From the NCBI RefSeq assembly GCF_000967915.1, contig NC_022549.1:1600366-1664365 (forward strand): 64,000 bases of DNA. Direction: 5' to 3'. The translations under genes were made by a program, and so were the position numbers. The stretch comes from Paracholeplasma brassicae (GTDB lineage Bacteria > Bacillota_I > Bacilli_A > Acholeplasmatales > UBA5453). Positions 61,244 through 64,000 of the stretch are shown here, piece by piece. Each line of letters begins with the position of its first letter. Within the stretch, counting starts at the first letter, position 1. The notes under the pieces are model-generated. The model made no database searches. It saw nothing but the letters and a program-made list of their open reading frames with translations, and had not been told where the DNA came from.

Positions 61244-61302
61244 AAAATGAAGTGTCATCCATCAAACACTTCATTTTCAAGTATGCCTTTGTAAGTATAC
61301 CA
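61244..61302 (-). promoter_or_regulatory. Extended -10 promoter and terminator-like leader hairpin of the helicase gene
   Basis: On the minus strand TGGTATACT (61294-61302) is an extended -10. About 20 bases later the perfect 12-base arms AAAATGAAGTGT and ACACTTCATTTT (61244-61277) form a hairpin followed by T residues, only about 30 bases before the start codon. It may be an attenuator, or the terminator of the upstream ABC genes. Confidence 0.6.
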
Positions 61303-61332
61303 CAAGACAATTCAATTTCCTAATTATTTTAT

Positions 61333-62133
61333 TTATATTGGTAAATCACGTTTTTCAAATAACCTAATCCCAAAGTAATAACAACCTATGGCCAGTAAAT
61401 TTAAAACAAGCATGTTCAAATATACCTGGTTTGATTCACTAAAAATCAAGTTTGTGTCAAATAAACTATAAACAGAAAAATACTTCAAGAAATCGAGTTT
61501 ATCGTTCGTATTTCTTAGCATATCAATGACAAAAAACAAGATAGGGATACCTGTGCCATACATAAGTGCGTCTTTGGTTTCATTACAGATTGCACTAAAG
61601 AAAAAGCCAATCCCAGAAAGCAAGTAAAATAAAGCAACGACGTTCAGATTAAGCAGGATAAATCTTGAAAGATTTGCTACCTCGCCAACCATTAAGACCG
61701 CACATAGATAGATAACAAACGCAACCATCATTATGAGTAAGCTAATGGAACTTAATAAGAATATAGCACTCGTAAAACTAATCTTATTTCTTTTATTTGG
61801 TGTGGCAAGCAATAAAGCCATCGAGGTGTTATCGACGTATTTCGATAGAATTCTCATTGAGGCAGACCCCAAATAAATCATTGGAAACAACAACATCAAA
61901 AACCCATAGTAATAGCCCGCGATGTAGCCTACAAAACTTTGATCAAGCACTCGAAATCCCATCGCGTTAATCAATGATTCTGGAAACATCTTTAATAACT
62001 CGTCCCAACTTGCCATGTCTTGTGCATCATACATTGAAACGATGATTACGGCATAAAGACTCATTACACCAAAGACGATTAAAAATAACTTATAATTGTC
62101 TTTAATGGTTTGTTTAAATAACGCATTATTCAT
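61333..62133 (-). CDS. ABC-2 type membrane subunit
   Basis: This 266-residue protein has six hydrophobic helices (the first about 18-38, KLFLIVFGVMSLYAVIIVSMY). The layout matches ABC-2 permeases of the Bacillus drug and antibiotic export type. It pairs with the ATPase gene upstream, which it overlaps by 8 bases. Together they form an exporter, possibly for a drug, lipid or peptide. Substrate unknown. Confidence 0.85.
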   Translation of the reverse strand: MNNALFKQTIKDNYKLFLIVFGVMSLYAVIIVSMYDAQDMASWDELLKMFPESLINAMGFRVLDQSFVGYIAGYYYGFLMLLFPMIYLGSASMRILSKYVDNTSMALLLATPNKRNKISFTSAIFLLSSISLLIMMVAFVIYLCAVLMVGEVANLSRFILLNLNVVALFYLLSGIGFFFSAICNETKDALMYGTGIPILFFVIDMLRNTNDKLDFLKYFSVYSLFDTNLIFSESNQVYLNMLVLNLLAIGCYYFGIRLFEKRDLPI

Positions 62134-63040
62134 GAGTCACCGCCTCGCTTTCTAACGCATTCGTTTCATAAAGTTCAATAAACAATCGCTCAAGTGATTC
62201 TTTTTGCAGTTCAATTTTTGTCACATCGTAGGTGGATAGTTTTAATAAGACTTTATTTAACTCCGTTGTGATTCTAATCATCACATCTAGATTATCCGCA
62301 GTAATGGCGTCTTTGTCATTCAGAAGAAAACGCCTTTTCTCTTCTAGATCCTTAAAGGATACCAAATACGTTTTACTCACTTTATTCTTTAATTCGTCAA
62401 TCGACTCAATTGAAAGCTTTCTGCCTTCTTTGATGATTAAAACCCGATCACACGTCTTTTCTATTTCTTCAAAGCTGTGACTACTCATAAAGATGGTAGC
62501 CCCTTCTCTTTTCTTTTGTTTAATTAAATCAATGAACTTTTTTTGCATGAGTGGGTCTAACCCTGAGGTTGGTTCATCTAGAATCAACAGCTTTGGTTGA
62601 TGCATAAAGCAACAAACAAGCCCAAGTTTTTGTTTCATGCCTTTAGACATTTTTTTGATATAACCGGACGCATCAAGTTCAAAATAAGTAATCAATTCCA
62701 TCATATAGGTTCGATCCGTTAAACCGCGAAGCTCTAGTATATAATTTAAAAAATCAATGCCTCTCATGTGTTCAAAAAACACAATTTCACCAGGTAGATA
62801 CCCCAGGTCTCTTTTAATCTCTAATTCGGCCTCATTCAAGCATTTACCAAACAACTTAAACTCACCTTGTTGGGGAAATATGAACCCGAGTAATTGTCTA
62901 ATGGTTGTGGTTTTTCCTGCCCCGTTCGGGCCTAAAAAACCATAAACCTCACCCTCAAAAATCTCAAACGACAAGTTGAAAACACCTTTATTTTGCCCGT
63001 AAGATTTCGTTAGATTTGCTACTTCAATGATTTTGGTCAT
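62126..63040 (-). CDS. ABC transporter ATPase (ABC-2 type exporter)
   Basis: This 304-residue ATPase contains Walker A GPNGAGKTTTIRQL, Q-loop YLPGEIVFFEHM, signature MSKGMKQKLGLVC, Walker B LLILDEPTSGLDP and switch His in FMSSHSFEE. A C-terminal extension of about 80 residues is typical of drug-resistance exporters. It forms a two-gene operon with the membrane subunit. A promoter lies at 63061-63091. The substrate is unknown, but antibiotic or antimicrobial peptide export is common for this class. Confidence 0.92.
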   Translation of the reverse strand: MTKIIEVANLTKSYGQNKGVFNLSFEIFEGEVYGFLGPNGAGKTTTIRQLLGFIFPQQGEFKLFGKCLNEAELEIKRDLGYLPGEIVFFEHMRGIDFLNYILELRGLTDRTYMMELITYFELDASGYIKKMSKGMKQKLGLVCCFMHQPKLLILDEPTSGLDPLMQKKFIDLIKQKKREGATIFMSSHSFEEIEKTCDRVLIIKEGRKLSIESIDELKNKVSKTYLVSFKDLEEKRRFLLNDKDAITADNLDVMIRITTELNKVLLKLSTYDVTKIELQKESLERLFIELYETNALESEAVTHE

Positions 63041-63060
63041 CTCATCACCTCACTGGTTTT

Positions 63061-63091
63061 ATTATACAACGAAAAAAAGACAAAGCGTCAA
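63061..63091 (-). promoter_or_regulatory. Promoter of the ABC exporter operon
   Basis: On the minus strand -35 TTGACG (63086-63091) and a perfect -10 TATAAT (63061-63066), with a long 19-base spacer. Confidence 0.5.
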
Positions 63092-63255
63092 TTCTTTTGC
63101 CTTTTATTCTGATTTTGGTTAAGCTGTTAATAATCTATGTAAATTTTTTTTTATTTAATACGTCAATCGATTCTATCAAAGTGCCATCTTTTGTAGTAAA
63201 AACTAAGCGTTTCTAATTCAATAAAGTCTGGCTTAATCGATAGAAGTTAGAAAAC

Positions 63256-64000
63256 TTAGAATGATTCGGTTAGGGTTTGAACGTTTGGATAAATATATCT
63301 TTCATCGAAACCGCCAGCCGCCTCTGTAATGTAGAGTTGCCCATGTTTAATAAACGCACGATAGTCTTTATAGGAAGCCACATCAACCCAAAGCTTCGGT
63401 TGTTCGTTTTCCAAATAAAGATTGGCTTTAAAATGAAACACCAGTTGTTCTTTTGAGAACATCTCTGGTTTAAACGTCTTATTTAAATGCCCATAAGGGT
63501 TTGTATTCACCAGAAAACAACCGTCTTGGTTTGTTCGTTCACTCGTATCGCCATAATAGGAGTAAGCGTGAACCAATCGAAGTGAATCAGAATCCATCAT
63601 GTGATCCTTTTCGATTAGACTCTTAAGAATCTCTACTATCGTTTCTTGTTTGTATGCGTATGGATAATTTATCATAACGACACCATCAAATAGATCGGCT
63701 TTATCATCAATCCTAGGTAGATGATAAACGATTTTATCCCCGATGGTGGTCAAAACATACGATAAATAAAGACGAACCTCACAGCGTTGTCTAATCATGT
63801 GTTTTCGAATTAGCTTAAAGGCATCAAGCGAATGTTCAGGCAGGTCACTTAAATCGTAGTTATCGTAGTCGATGGGTATCGTAAAATACACGTCTTTGAT
63901 CGCTAGCTTATATTTTTCTTCAACTACTAATTTCATATCAACGTCTTTTAACACGACTTCTTTTTTACACCCGAAAAAAAGTGTACTAAAAAAGACGATC
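63256..64000 (-). CDS. Lipoprotein of unknown function, N-terminus outside window
   Basis: The frame is open from the window edge and includes a lipobox: IVFFSTLFFGCKKEV. So the gene starts beyond 64000, and the GTG at 63954 is not the true start. The mature part (about 240 residues) has no recognised family. Notable segments are YKLAIKDVYFTIPIDYDNYD, DGVVMINYPYAYKQETIVEI and YITEAAGGFDERYIYPNV. It is probably a surface lipoprotein with a globular alpha/beta fold. No neighbour gives a clue to its role. Confidence 0.7.
   Translation of the reverse strand, partial: IVFFSTLFFGCKKEVVLKDVDMKLVVEEKYKLAIKDVYFTIPIDYDNYDLSDLPEHSLDAFKLIRKHMIRQRCEVRLYLSYVLTTIGDKIVYHLPRIDDKADLFDGVVMINYPYAYKQETIVEILKSLIEKDHMMDSDSLRLVHAYSYYGDTSERTNQDGCFLVNTNPYGHLNKTFKPEMFSKEQLVFHFKANLYLENEQPKLWVDVASYKDYRAFIKHGQLYITEAAGGFDERYIYPNVQTLTESF

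Noticed and set aside
1-64000. Use of UGA as tryptophan codon
   Set aside because: UGA ends several clear genes at conserved C-termini and Trp positions use UGG throughout.

Overview
The window comes from a low-GC bacterium that uses the standard genetic code. Trp is UGG, and UGA ends real genes, for example in the ATGA/GTGA overlaps near 14030, 31875 and 55105. That excludes the mycoplasmas that read UGA as Trp. It fits Acholeplasmatales, Izemoplasmatales or related wall-less or Bacilli-like lineages. Several traits support this tentative placement: endonuclease I enzymes with InlB-type repeats, a carotenoid desaturase-like gene, Gram-positive lipoproteins, strong AGGAGG ribosome sites and intrinsic terminators. 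No rRNA, tRNA, prophage or CRISPR array was seen.

Layout. 1-4077: an operon for an amino-sugar or oligosaccharide ABC transporter (binding protein, two permeases, no ATPase) plus a GH3 glycosidase. 4136-8660: a divergent FMN reductase/HxlR pair, CorA, a NERD-HRDC protein whose reading frame breaks at a slippery heptamer, a small membrane protein and RNase HI. 8900-15280: an acidic-repeat lipoprotein, a GH2 glycosidase with DUF2804, and an operon resembling the Bacillus mhq quinone-detoxification genes. 15288-24000: an ECF sigma factor with a membrane partner carrying BspA-like repeats, a beta-propeller lipoprotein, an MFS transporter, GltS and a tocopherol-cyclase-like protein. 24031-28041: an RND pump and a TetR regulator with a clear operator. 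28113-30374: a decayed EAL-domain gene split by an IS200/IS605 (TnpA/TnpB) element. 30427-38699: carotenoid desaturase, AarF-type kinase, lipid kinase, glycine betaine transporter and MscS. 38789-46391: a secreted nuclease, aldose epimerase, ROK protein, GGDEF protein and HtpG behind a CIRCE element. 46420-48169: an IS3-family element sitting inside the terminator of the next GGDEF gene. 48171-55372: GNAT, lipoproteins and a very large secreted nuclease whose frame is broken.

The most unusual region is 55105-59720. A previously unlisted 44-residue ORF (55105-55239) has a perfect ribosome site and a YxxPxL leader-like motif. Its stop overlaps the start of the large nuclease gene. Directly upstream lie an HPr-kinase-like/PqqD fusion, an S24/S26-type peptidase and a family-5 nucleotidyltransferase. 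A divergent ABC exporter completes the locus. These are accessory parts known from lasso-peptide clusters, but no lasso cyclase or transglutaminase-like protease is present. I infer a RiPP-like peptide modification and export system of unknown product.

Physiology suggested by the genes: extracellular DNA degradation (two endonuclease I systems), uptake of sugars and glutamate, osmotic adaptation (betaine uptake, MscS), electrophile and quinone stress responses, and c-di-GMP signalling in which two cyclases are intact while the only phosphodiesterase gene seen is dead.
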